The translations under genes were made by a program, and so were the position numbers. Below the pieces are notes generated by a model. That model made no database searches, was not told where the DNA came from, and was given only the letters and a program-made list of their open reading frames with translations. This document shows, one piece after another, positions 34,025-49,801 of a stretch of 64,000 bases of DNA. Location of the stretch: positions 1 to 64,000 of the forward strand of contig NZ_JADLQX010000025.1 of the NCBI RefSeq assembly GCF_015477605.1, read 5' to 3'. Each line of letters opens with the position of its first letter. Positions within the stretch are counted from its first letter, which is position 1. Source of the stretch: Nocardia amamiensis. GTDB taxonomy: Bacteria; Actinomycetota; Actinomycetes; Mycobacteriales; Mycobacteriaceae.

Positions 34025-35083
34025 TCAGCACAGATCCTCGACGCCGATAGGTGCGGCGGGCGCCCGCCGCACCGGTTGCGGATAACCGAGCCGCCGGGTC
34101 AGCTCCGACCACAGCCGTGACAGCGTCAGGTGGTACTGGCCCGCGATGAACGGATCGGCACCGTCGGCGATCGCCTGCCGCATGGCAAACAGCGAATGCC
34201 GCACGCCCTCCGGCCACACCGAGTCGAAAACCTCGCGCACGCCGGGCGCACCGGACGGCCCCAGACACGACACCGTGGGCGAATCGCCGACATCGTCGAG
34301 GGAGAAGGTGCCGTTCTCCTTGGGGACGTACACCGCCGGCTTCCACAGCACGGGACCGTGTGTGCCGGCGAGTTCGAGTGTGCCTGCCTCGGTGACGAGT
34401 GCGATGTGGTGTTGCAGGTGTGTCGGGTGGTCCAGATCGTCCGGTACGAACTGGTTGTTCACCCGCACGGTGACCGGTACTCCGGAGATCACCGCGTTGA
34501 TGCTGCGTTCGGTGAACTCGGCGCGGGCCAGCCCGCGTAGCCGTGGCGAGACATCGAGCGGATCGCCGATCGCCCACGGGCTCAGACCGCCGAGGGCCTG
34601 CCCGATGATGTCGAGCAGGTCGTAGGACACCTGTACCGCGCAGGCGGCGTGCACGGACACCGCAGGCTGGCGCTGCAACAGCCGGTGCGCCGCGTCCAGG
34701 AACCGGCGAACCGGTTCGAGGTGGACGTAGAAGGTGTTGACCGCGAAGCCGACGCCGCGCCGGGCCGCGATCCGCAGACAGTCTGCGAGCTCGTCCCCGC
34801 GCACCGGGTGTTCCAGTAGGACCGGAATATCCTGCGACAGCAGGGCCTTCGCCAGCTCCGCTCCCGGCCCCCCGCCGACGCCGCTGGGAACCACGACACA
34901 GGCGAGGTCGATGCCGCCGGACACCTGGTCGGGGGAGGTGAACAGCGGAACTCCGTAGTGCTGGGCACAGGCGCGGGAGCGTTCGCTGCCGCGTGCGAGA
35001 ATCCCGGCGAGGGTGAACGGGGGTTCGTGCACGGCGCGCAGGTAGATCCGGCCGAAACCGGTCCCGCAGACGAGAACTTTCAC
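34025..35083 (-). CDS. Thiazolinyl imide reductase (PchG/Irp3/YbtU-like)
   Basis: The 352-aa protein starts at the GTG at 35083 (overlapping the upstream stop, GTGA). It has a Rossmann motif VLVCGTGFGRIYLRAV, then GGIDLACVVVPSGVGGGPGAELAKALLSQDIPVLLEHPV, where the Gfo/Idh/MocA catalytic region of thiazoline reductases falls. The segment RIAARRGVGFAVNTFYVHLEPVRRFLDA also matches that family. These enzymes reduce a carrier-bound thiazoline imine to a thiazolidine with NADPH during pyochelin and yersiniabactin assembly. This predicts that at least one ring in the product is a thiazolidine, most likely the one N-methylated by the second NRPS. It acts in trans on an NRPS-bound substrate. Confidence 0.9.
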   Translation of the reverse strand: MKVLVCGTGFGRIYLRAVHEPPFTLAGILARGSERSRACAQHYGVPLFTSPDQVSGGIDLACVVVPSGVGGGPGAELAKALLSQDIPVLLEHPVRGDELADCLRIAARRGVGFAVNTFYVHLEPVRRFLDAAHRLLQRQPAVSVHAACAVQVSYDLLDIIGQALGGLSPWAIGDPLDVSPRLRGLARAEFTERSINAVISGVPVTVRVNNQFVPDDLDHPTHLQHHIALVTEAGTLELAGTHGPVLWKPAVYVPKENGTFSLDDVGDSPTVSCLGPSGAPGVREVFDSVWPEGVRHSLFAMRQAIADGADPFIAGQYHLTLSRLWSELTRRLGYPQPVRRAPAAPIGVEDLC

Positions 35084-35880
35084 AGACTTCCTTCCTCGCC
35101 GAACAGTCGCGGTACGACCCGGACCGGATCGAGGACTTCGTCGGCGGAATATGTTCCGGCGGGTATTTCGCCCTCCAGCGCTGCCCGAGCGCAGAGGATC
35201 GCCGTCGCGGCGGTCAGATCCGGATCGGTGCGCAGCCGCATCCGGCGCACGGCGCCACCCGTCCCGATCAGTTCGGCGGCGATCGACAGATACTGCGCAC
35301 GTCCGGCGGTATCGGCCTGTGAGGCCGCGATGAGCTGTTCGGGTGTCGGTGTGCCCGAGCTCAGCAGCCGCCGCACGCACTTGCCGTCGAACTGGGTGGT
35401 CCATGCCGAATCGCGCAGTCCCAGAGCATGATTCACGCGGCTCGCCTGTGCGCGCCAGCCATCACGGGTGCCGAGGAATTCCCGCGCTGACGCCGGTGTG
35501 AAGCGGTAGAGTCCCCCGGCGGTCACCGACAGCCGGGCCGGTTTCTCGTCCAGCTGCGCGGCCAGCAGCCGGGGCAACAGGCCGATCGCGCCCGGCATCG
35601 CGCCGGCGTCGTAGACGGCGACGCGCTCACCACCCGACCGCCGACCGGTGGCCGGACCCGCGCATGGATCGACGTAATGCGCTCCCGCTGCGTGGATTTC
35701 GGATGCCAAGGGGTGACCGGTGCAGTTGATCACGACCTGGCATCCGGCGCACCAAGACCGCAGGTCGGCGAAGTCCGCGCGGTATCCCGGCCGCGGGCGG
35801 TGGCCGGACAGCATCGCCAGGACAGCCGATCCGACCGCACCGCTCGCACCCAGGACCCCGATCACGGGTCGGTCGCTCAC
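35080..35880 (-). CDS. NAD(P)-binding, saccharopine-dehydrogenase-like protein
   Basis: The 266-aa protein starts at the GTG at 35880 (VSDRPVIGVLGASGAVGSAVLAML, an N-terminal Rossmann motif). It then shows DFADLRSWCAGCQVVINCTGHPLASEIHAAGAHYVDPCAG, the pattern of saccharopine-dehydrogenase-type NAD(P)-binding domains. The rest is not clearly assignable. It is coupled to the imide reductase gene (4-bp overlap) and is preceded by a tandem 77-bp repeat that separates it from the NRPS. Its role is not known; it could reduce another ring, an intermediate or the released product. Two reductases in tandem are unusual for this type of cluster. Confidence 0.75.
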   Translation of the reverse strand: MSDRPVIGVLGASGAVGSAVLAMLSGHRPRPGYRADFADLRSWCAGCQVVINCTGHPLASEIHAAGAHYVDPCAGPATGRRSGGERVAVYDAGAMPGAIGLLPRLLAAQLDEKPARLSVTAGGLYRFTPASAREFLGTRDGWRAQASRVNHALGLRDSAWTTQFDGKCVRRLLSSGTPTPEQLIAASQADTAGRAQYLSIAAELIGTGGAVRRMRLRTDPDLTAATAILCARAALEGEIPAGTYSADEVLDPVRVVPRLFGEEGSL

Positions 35881-36034
35881 GGTGTCCCCTCGCTGGCGCT
35901 CGGCGCCACCGTGCGCGATGCGCGCTGTATCGTTGGTTCGCTCGCAAGCTCGCTCACGGTGTCCCCTCGCTGGCGCTCGGCGCCACCGTGCGCGATGCGC
36001 GCCGTGTCGTTGGTTCGCTCGCAAGCTCGCTCAC
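35881..36034. repeat. Tandem direct repeat, two 77-bp units, carrying a start codon
   Basis: Unit 1 is 35881-35957 and unit 2 is 35958-36034; they differ at only two positions that I can see. Read on the minus strand, each unit begins with a GTGAGCGAGCTTGCGAGC-type sequence. The same GTGAGC is the start of the dehydrogenase gene directly after the array, and the TGA of the NRPS lies at the other end. 77 is not a multiple of 3, so the copies put the start in different frames. Similar GAGCGAGCTTGCGAGC sequences are, from memory, dispersed in rhodococcal and nocardial intergenic regions. Confidence 0.85.
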
Positions 36035-39000
36035 AGCGTTGCGGTGATGTCGTGCGATAGGCATGTGAAGTGATTGCCGGGGATGTCGACGACCTCGAGT
36101 CTGCCCAGACACAGTGCGGACCAGTATTCGGTGAGATCGGTCGACATGCCGGAGACCAGTTGCATGCCCTCGCGCGGGCGCAGCAGGGTGATGTCGCCGG
36201 CATACGGCTGCGGCCGGTGTTTGCCGGCGGCGTGGAAGCTGTGGCTGAAGACCTCGAACCGTTCGATGTCGGTGGTGATCCTGGCGACGCGTTCGGCGGC
36301 GGGCAATTCGGCGAGGGAACCGAAATCCAGTGAACCTGCTGGGATTCGGCCCGGGGTTCCGGCGAGTACGGCGCTCAGCGTGGCACCCAGCGCCTCAGTG
36401 TCTCCAGGGTAACCGAACACGGTCGGGTCCGCTCCCAGCGCTTGCGCGAAAGTGCCTTCGATCACCATCGGCTCCTCCACTTCGAATTCCAATGGGTAGC
36501 TGCTGATCACGGTCAGACCGGCGACCGTGCCGCCGCGTTCGGTGAAGGTGCGCGCGACCTCGGTGGCCAGCAGTCCGCCCAGGCAGTATCCGACGAATCG
36601 AACCGTGGTGTGTCCGGCGGCGAGCAGCGCCTCGGCGTAGTCGCCGGCCAGCCGGTCGAACAGCACCTCGTCGGGGATATCGGTGAACGCCTGCGCCTGG
36701 GGCACCACCAGTCCCAGGACCCGCCGCGAGCCCGACAATCGCGCGGCCAAGCGCTGATACGGTGCCATCGTGCCCATGCCCTCGTGAACCAGGACGATGA
36801 CCGGATTCGGATCACTGGGCGGGCCGCCCAGATCCACCAGCGGCGACCCGGCGGCCGTCGACTCCGACTCCGCACCGTCACGGAGGAAGTCCGCCAACTG
36901 GGCCACTGTCGGTTGATGCAGCAGTTGCCGCAGAATGCTGTCGAAGTACAACGCGTTCGCGCGGGTGATCTCCCGCTGCACCCGCCCGGCGATCTGGCTG
37001 AGCAGAACCGAGTCCGCGCCGAGGCCGAAGAGATTGGCCGAGCGAGGAATATGTCTGCGGCGCAACAGCTCCGCGGTGATCTCGGCCAGCTGCCGTTCGA
37101 GGTCGTCGCGCGGCGTGTCGTCCTCGGCGCTCGTCCGATCGGATTCGGCGATCAGGGTCGCCGCCAGATCGGTGAGTGCACGTCGATCCACCTTGCCGTT
37201 GCCGGTCAACGGCAAGGCCGACACGGTGTGCACGATCTGCGGAACCATATACTCCGGCAGCGCGGCACGCAGATGCGCCGTCACCGACGGCCCGGCGATG
37301 AACACGTGCTGTCCGAGCGGTTCGAGGGGGTGACCGGGCTCGGGCAGACAGGTGACCTCGCCGAACGGTTCCAGTTCGGCCAGCCACTCCTCGCGGGTCA
37401 GGAATGTCCGGCCCGTTTCGGCGCGCTGATCCTCAGGGGCGGTCATCATGAACGCCTGCGAGGCCATGACCTCGTAATGCTCGCGAGTGGGTTCGGTGAT
37501 CACGAGCGTGCCGCCAGGTGCGAGCAATTCCCGCAGCCACGCCATCGACCGGGTGGTATTGCGGGCGTTGTTGAGCACCCCGGCGCACAGGATGAGGTCG
37601 AATGACGCCGGTGCCAAATGCTGTTCCGCCGGGGGCTGGTCGATGTCGTAGACGGCGAAGGCCAATCCGGGGAACCGGGTGCGCGCGTGATCGAGCAGGA
37701 ACGGCGACACATCGGTGTAGAGGTAGTACGCGGACCCGATATCCGGACAGGCGGCGAGGACTTCGGCGGTGGTCGCGCCGACCCCGGCGCCGACTTCGAG
37801 GATCCGCGCGGGACGGCGCTGGCGCACCGCCTCGGCGGCGACCCGGTTCATGTAGCGAGTCATGATGTTCGTGCGGTAGGCGGCCTCGGCCACTTCCATG
37901 CCGCCGCGGGGGAACATCAACCCGAACGGATCCACCTCGCCCCGCAGCACCCCCGCCATCGCCGCGGCGCTGCCGGCCAGGTAGTCGATCAACCGGGCGT
38001 CGCTGAGTTCGGGTACCGCCAGCGCGCGAACCCGCGCCCACGCCGAATCGAAATCCGCAGTGGGTGCCGGGTTCTCGGCCAGCACATGTTGCCACCGCTG
38101 ATACAGCCCACGATGGCGGGGGGCGATCTCATGCTCGGCGACGGTGTGCATCGCCGCGTGAGCCGCGGTCAGTACTGCCGCGTCCAAGGCGTCGGCGAAG
38201 GCGCGCCCTCGATCGGCGTCGGCGTGTACCGAGTCACCGGCGTGCCGCAGCCGCGATTCGGCGAATGCCACGAGCTGCCGGTCGGCGCCTGCGCCGTGCA
38301 CGACGACGGCGCTCGCCGCGACATCCGGATGTCCGGCCATCGCGGCTTCGATCTCCGCTGGTTCGATCCGGTGCCCCCGCACCTTGACCTGATGGTCGGC
38401 GCGACCGAGGAATTCGATTTCGCCGTCGGGGAGATAGCGGCCGAGGTCCCCCGTCCGATACCAGCCGCCGACGAACTTCTGGGCCGTCAGAGCGGGATCG
38501 CCGCGATAGCCGAGTGCGACACCCGCGCCGCCGATCCACAGCTCCCCCGCGACCCAGTCCGGACAGTCGTGCCCCAGCGCGTCGACGATCCGGAAGCGCT
38601 GATTGGCCAACGGCCGGCCGTAGCGCACACTCGCCGCATCTGGTGCCAGCTCACCGATTTCGTGACTGATCGACCAGATGGCCGCCTCGGTGGCGCCGCC
38701 GAGCGAGATCAGCCGCGCCTTCGGGAACCGCTGCCGAAGCTGCGCGGGCAAAGTGACCGGAATCCAGTCGCCCGACAGCAGCGCCACTCGCACCGACGGC
38801 GCATCACCGGGCAGATAGTCGGCCAGCATCTGGGCTTGGGCGGGAACGGAATTCCAGATCGTGACCCCGTGACCGAGAACCAGCTCCGCCCAGTGTGACG
38901 GGTCGCTGCGCCGGTCCGGATCGGGCAGGATCAGACAGCCGCCGACACCCAGCACGCCGAAGATGTCGTACACCGACAGATCGAATCCGAGCTGGGCCAG

Positions 39001-40976
39001 CCCCAGCACGCGGTCGTCGGCGCAGACCTCGAACCGGGTGTTGATGTCTTCGATGGTGTTGCGCGCGGCGGCATGGCTGATCATGACGCCCTTGGGGGTG
39101 CCGGTGGATCCGGAGGTGTAGATCACGTACGCAACCGCCTCGGGTCCGATCAGCGACGACGGCGGATTCACCACAGCATCCGGTGCGGGCGCCGGGATGT
39201 CGGTGAGGACGTGGTGGACACCGTCGAGCATCGCGGCGCGGCGCGGCCCGGGCTGGGTGGTATCGACCGGGACATAGGCGCAGCCCGCCAGCAGTACGCC
39301 GAGCACCGCGGCGATCTGGTCGATTCCCTTCTCCATGTTGATCGCCACCAGATCACCGGGTTCGGTGTCCAGGGCGCCGGCGACCGCGGCTGCACGGGCG
39401 AGCAGTTCGGCATGGGTGACCATTCGTCCACCGGCGATCACGGCGGGCCGGTCACCGTAGCGAGCCGCGGCGGCCAGCCACGGTTCGTGCAGCAGCCCCG
39501 ACGGCAACTCGGCCGCGGTGTCGTTCACCTGCCTACGGATGCGCAGCTGCGACTCGGGCACCGGGATCGGCGGCTCGGCGTCGATCGGCCCGGTCAGCAG
39601 TGCGACGAATGCGTCGAAGGCGTCGTCGGCCAGCCCTTCGGGCAGCACTCCCTCACGGACGTCCCAGCTGACCAGCATGGAGTCGGCTTGTTCGACGGCC
39701 TGGCAGTCGATCCAGACCTGCGGGGTCTGGCTGATGCCGTAGCGGATATCCGCGCTGCCTCCGTTGAGCACGCCGGTGAACACGATCGGCATCAGCGTGC
39801 GCCGCCCGCGGCGACCGAGTTCACGCAGCAGCTCCACCCCGGAGTAGAGGCGGTGGTCCACGTCGTTCAACAGCTGTCCGCCGAGACTGTGTGCGCGCTC
39901 GGCCAGCGACTGTGACACGGTGAGATCGACTTCGAGCAGGTTCACCGAGGTGAAATCGCCCGCGAGCGTACACACCTGCTCGTGCAGGGCGAGACGGTTC
40001 TGCAGCGGCATGTTCAGCGTGAATCGCTTGCTGGTGCTCCAGCGGCCGATGGTCTCGGCATAGGCCGCCAGCACGAGCGCCGACGTGGTGACCTGATGTG
40101 CGGCCGCGGCGGCGCGCAACGTCGGTATCCGCCGCTGCAGGCGGCGGAATCGCGGCGGCGGGGTGCCTGCACCGGCCACCGGCAGCTCCGGCGGACCGGG
40201 CAGATCGTCGATGCGGGCGAGCCAGTAATCGCGGTGTTCGGCGTACTCCGTTGTATCGGTCATCGCCCGCTGGGCCAGTACATAGTCCCGGAAGGAGATG
40301 TCGATGTCGGCGAGCGTGCCACCCCGCAACAAGTCCAGCAGTTCCCCGACCACCAGTTGCACGCTGGAGAAGTCGGCGATGAGCAGATCGACTGACACAT
40401 GCAGCAAGCGGCCGGGAGACAGACATAGCGTATGCAGTGGCCATCGGGCCGGATCGTACTGCGCATGACTCAGCTCCGCGCGGACCTTTTCGGCCGATTC
40501 ACCGATCCGGATGCCGAATTCGGGCACCTCGGACAGCACCCGCTGGGTCCCGGTGGCCGGATCGATGACCGCGCGCAACATGTCGTGGCGTCGGATCAGT
40601 GTCTGCCATGCGGCTTCCACGGCCTCCGGCTCGACGTCGCCGAGCCACACCTCGAGATACCCGTGGCAGGGCACGCCGCCGTAGTCGAAGGCGTCGGTGC
40701 GCCCGAGCAGGTACGACGACTGGACATCGGTGAGCGGGAATGGTTCGTGCCGGTTCTGCGGACGTGGAATCAGGGTATGTTCGGCAGACAGAAGTTCGAT
40801 CACCGCGTCGCGGTGGTGTTTCAGCGCGCTCTTGTGCTCGTCGGTGAACACCGCGTGCGGGGCGCGGTAGCGCAGTGCACCGTTCTCGGTCCAGAGCTCG
40901 ATTCCCAAGGCACGCAGGACTCGAACCAGCTCCGCGGGCTCGGTGACGTCGGCTGGGTTGGTTTGGGCAGGGCTGG

Positions 40977-40980
<4 letters not shown>
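36031..40980 (-). CDS. NRPS: TubC docking-Cy-A(Cys)-MT-PCP-TE, PchF-like
   Basis: The 1649-aa protein is the second assembly-line enzyme. Residues 12-68 are a TubC-type N-terminal docking domain (LVRVLRALGIELWTENGALRYRAPH). A heterocyclisation domain (about 78-480) carries DxxxxDxxS at 198-206 instead of the condensation HHxxxDG. The adenylation domain (about 495-900; A3 YTSGSTGTPKG) has specificity residues D-L-Y-N-L-S-L-I-W, the classical Cys code. An N-methyltransferase is inserted after A8 with intact motif I LEVGAGVGATT at 1061-1071. The PCP has its Ser at 1324 (GLGADS). The thioesterase has GYCLGG (nucleophile Cys1466) and His1637. It would cyclise Cys to a thiazoline, N-methylate the reduced ring and release the product. 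It overlaps the first NRPS by 4 bp. Confidence 0.95.
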
Positions 40981-47957
<6,977 letters not shown>

Positions 47958-48006
47958 CGGTTGTCCTCCCTCGCTGGAAAGTCGTGCCGAGACAGGCTAA
48001 CGTAAT

Positions 48007-48023
48007 CCACAATGATTTTCATT
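48007..48023. promoter_or_regulatory. Fur-superfamily (Zur/Fur-like) box in the divergent metallophore promoter
   Basis: AATGA-TTT-TCATT (48011-48023) is a perfect inverted repeat in an AT-rich pocket of the 161-bp gap between the two arms of the cluster. Compared with the actinobacterial Zur consensus TGAAAAT-N-ATTTTCA, the right half (48015-48021) matches 7 of 7 and the left half 4 of 7. It also matches 14 of 19 positions of the classical Fur box. An IdeR/DtxR-like half-site (AGGCTAACGTAA) lies just before it at 47994-48005. Confidence 0.55.
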
Positions 48024-48118
48024 ACCAATCTCAAGAGGGGTGCTCGTGGCGAACGCGACGGCGTCGGCCCCGACCGGATCGTCCGGGCGGTAGTCGCCGT
48101 GCCAGTGGGAGGTACACG

Positions 48119-49801
48119 ATGCTTGGACTGATACGTCCGGGGCGCACCCGGATCGCGGTGGCGATCGGATGCCAGGTACTCGCCGCGGCGGCGGGTGTGG
48201 TGCCCTTCGCGGCGGTCGCGGAACTGGGACGGTGGCTGCTCTCCGGTGCCGACGCCTGGCCTGCGGTGCTGGTCGCTGCTGCCGCGCTGGCGGTCCGGCT
48301 GGCGTTGTCGCTGTTGGCCGCGTCGCTGACCCACTACGCCGACAACGACATTCAGCTGTCCATCAGGCGCGCGATCGCCAGGCACGTCGGCGGGGTCCGT
48401 CTGGGCTGGTTCGACAGTCGCGACGCGGGTGCCCTGCGGAAAGCGGTCGGCGAGGACGTCACCGCACTGCATCACTTGATCGCGCACTCGGCGCTCGAGA
48501 TCGTCAATGCGGTCACGGTCCCGGTTGTCTGTCTGGTGTATCTGTTCTGGGTCGACTGGCGGATGGCGTTGATCACGCTGATTCCGATCGTGGTCGGAAT
48601 CGAGCTGTACCGCCGCGCGATGGCCGGTTTCGGGGAGGGTATGCGCGCCTACAACGAAGCCTCGGCGGGGATCAGCAAGGGCGCCGTCGAGTTCGTGCAG
48701 GGCATCGCGGTGGTCAAGACTTTCGGCCAGACCGGTCGCGCACACGACCGCTATCGCCGCGCGACCACGGAGTTCTGCGATTTCTTCGTCGGCTGGATGC
48801 AGCGGGTCAGTACGGTGTCGGCGGCCGCGGAACTCGCTTTGTCGCCGGTGTGCATGCTGGTGGTCATTCTGGTCGGCGGGGCCGCACTGGTGACCACGGG
48901 TCATCTCGACGCGGTCGATCTGCTGCCGTTCGCACTGCTGGGATTGGCGCTGTCGGCGCCGATTCAGGCACTCAGCCAGAGTGGTCAGGCGGTACAGGCG
49001 GGCATGCACGCCGCCGAGGCCATCCGGCAATTGCTGGCCACACCGACTATCGAGTACGGCACCGCCGCGGCGGGTGCGTCCCCGGTGATCCGATTCGACA
49101 ACGTCCGGTTCAGCTACGACGGGGAAACCGATGTGCTGACCGGAATCAACCTGGAGTTGCGGCCCGGCACCGTCACCGCGATCGTCGGCGAATCCGGTTC
49201 CGGAAAGTCCACACTGGCCTCACTCGTCCCCCGCTTCCAAGACCCCATGGAGGGACGAATCACGCTTGACGGCACCGATATTCGCGAGCTTTCCCAAGAA
49301 AGTCTCTACCGGAGTATCGGTTTCGTCTTCCAAGACGTCCGGCTGCTGCGCATGAGTGTGCGCGACAACATCGCCTTGCCGCGTCCGGACGCTTCGACCG
49401 AGGAGATCGCCGCGGCGGCTCGCGCCGCAGCGATCGACGACCGGATCCGCACACTTCCCCGCGGGTACGACACCGTGGACGCGGCGCTGTCCGGTGGCGA
49501 GGCGCAGCGGGTGTCCATCGCACGCGCCGTGCTCGCCGACGCACCCGTGCTGGTGCTCGACGAAGCGACGGCATCGGTCGATCCCGAATCGGAAACCGCT
49601 GTCCAGCAGGGACTGTCACGTCTGGTAGGTAAGCGCACCGTGCTGGTGGTCGCGCACCGGTTGAGCACCGTTGTGGACGCAGATCAGATCGTGGTGCTGC
49701 ACCGCGGCGCGATCGCCGAACGCGGAACGCACGCCGAACTGTTGGAGCGTGGCGGCCGCTACGCGCAGATGTGGGCCACTTGGAAGGGAGCGAACGCATG
49801 A
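48119..49801 (+). CDS. ABC transporter, fused TMD-NBD (YbtP/IrtA-like half)
   Basis: From the ATG at 48119 (GGGAGG upstream) the protein is 560 aa; the long in-frame extension crosses the regulatory region and is rejected. Six hydrophobic segments (residues 10-300) form the exporter-type membrane domain. The nucleotide-binding domain has Walker A GESGSGKST, signature LSGGEAQRVSIARA and Walker B VLVLDEATAS. A siderophore-interacting reductase domain such as that of IrtA is absent, so it resembles YbtP/YbtQ more. With the next gene it forms a heterodimer expected to import the metal complex. Exporter-fold importers of this kind need no separate binding protein, and none is present. Confidence 0.92.
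   Translation: MLGLIRPGRTRIAVAIGCQVLAAAAGVVPFAAVAELGRWLLSGADAWPAVLVAAAALAVRLALSLLAASLTHYADNDIQLSIRRAIARHVGGVRLGWFDSRDAGALRKAVGEDVTALHHLIAHSALEIVNAVTVPVVCLVYLFWVDWRMALITLIPIVVGIELYRRAMAGFGEGMRAYNEASAGISKGAVEFVQGIAVVKTFGQTGRAHDRYRRATTEFCDFFVGWMQRVSTVSAAAELALSPVCMLVVILVGGAALVTTGHLDAVDLLPFALLGLALSAPIQALSQSGQAVQAGMHAAEAIRQLLATPTIEYGTAAAGASPVIRFDNVRFSYDGETDVLTGINLELRPGTVTAIVGESGSGKSTLASLVPRFQDPMEGRITLDGTDIRELSQESLYRSIGFVFQDVRLLRMSVRDNIALPRPDASTEEIAAAARAAAIDDRIRTLPRGYDTVDAALSGGEAQRVSIARAVLADAPVLVLDEATASVDPESETAVQQGLSRLVGKRTVLVVAHRLSTVVDADQIVVLHRGAIAERGTHAELLERGGRYAQMWATWKGANA

Noticed and set aside
35881-36034. CRISPR array
   Set aside because: Only two adjoining 77-bp units with no spacer between them and no cas genes.
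47987-48005. IdeR/DtxR box
   Set aside because: Only the right half (AGGCTAACGTAA) fits; the left half is unlike the consensus (12 of 19 in total), so I do not call it a site.
48169-49269. Alternative-frame ORF inside the first ABC gene
   Set aside because: Out of frame with the clear Walker and signature motifs of the ABC protein.
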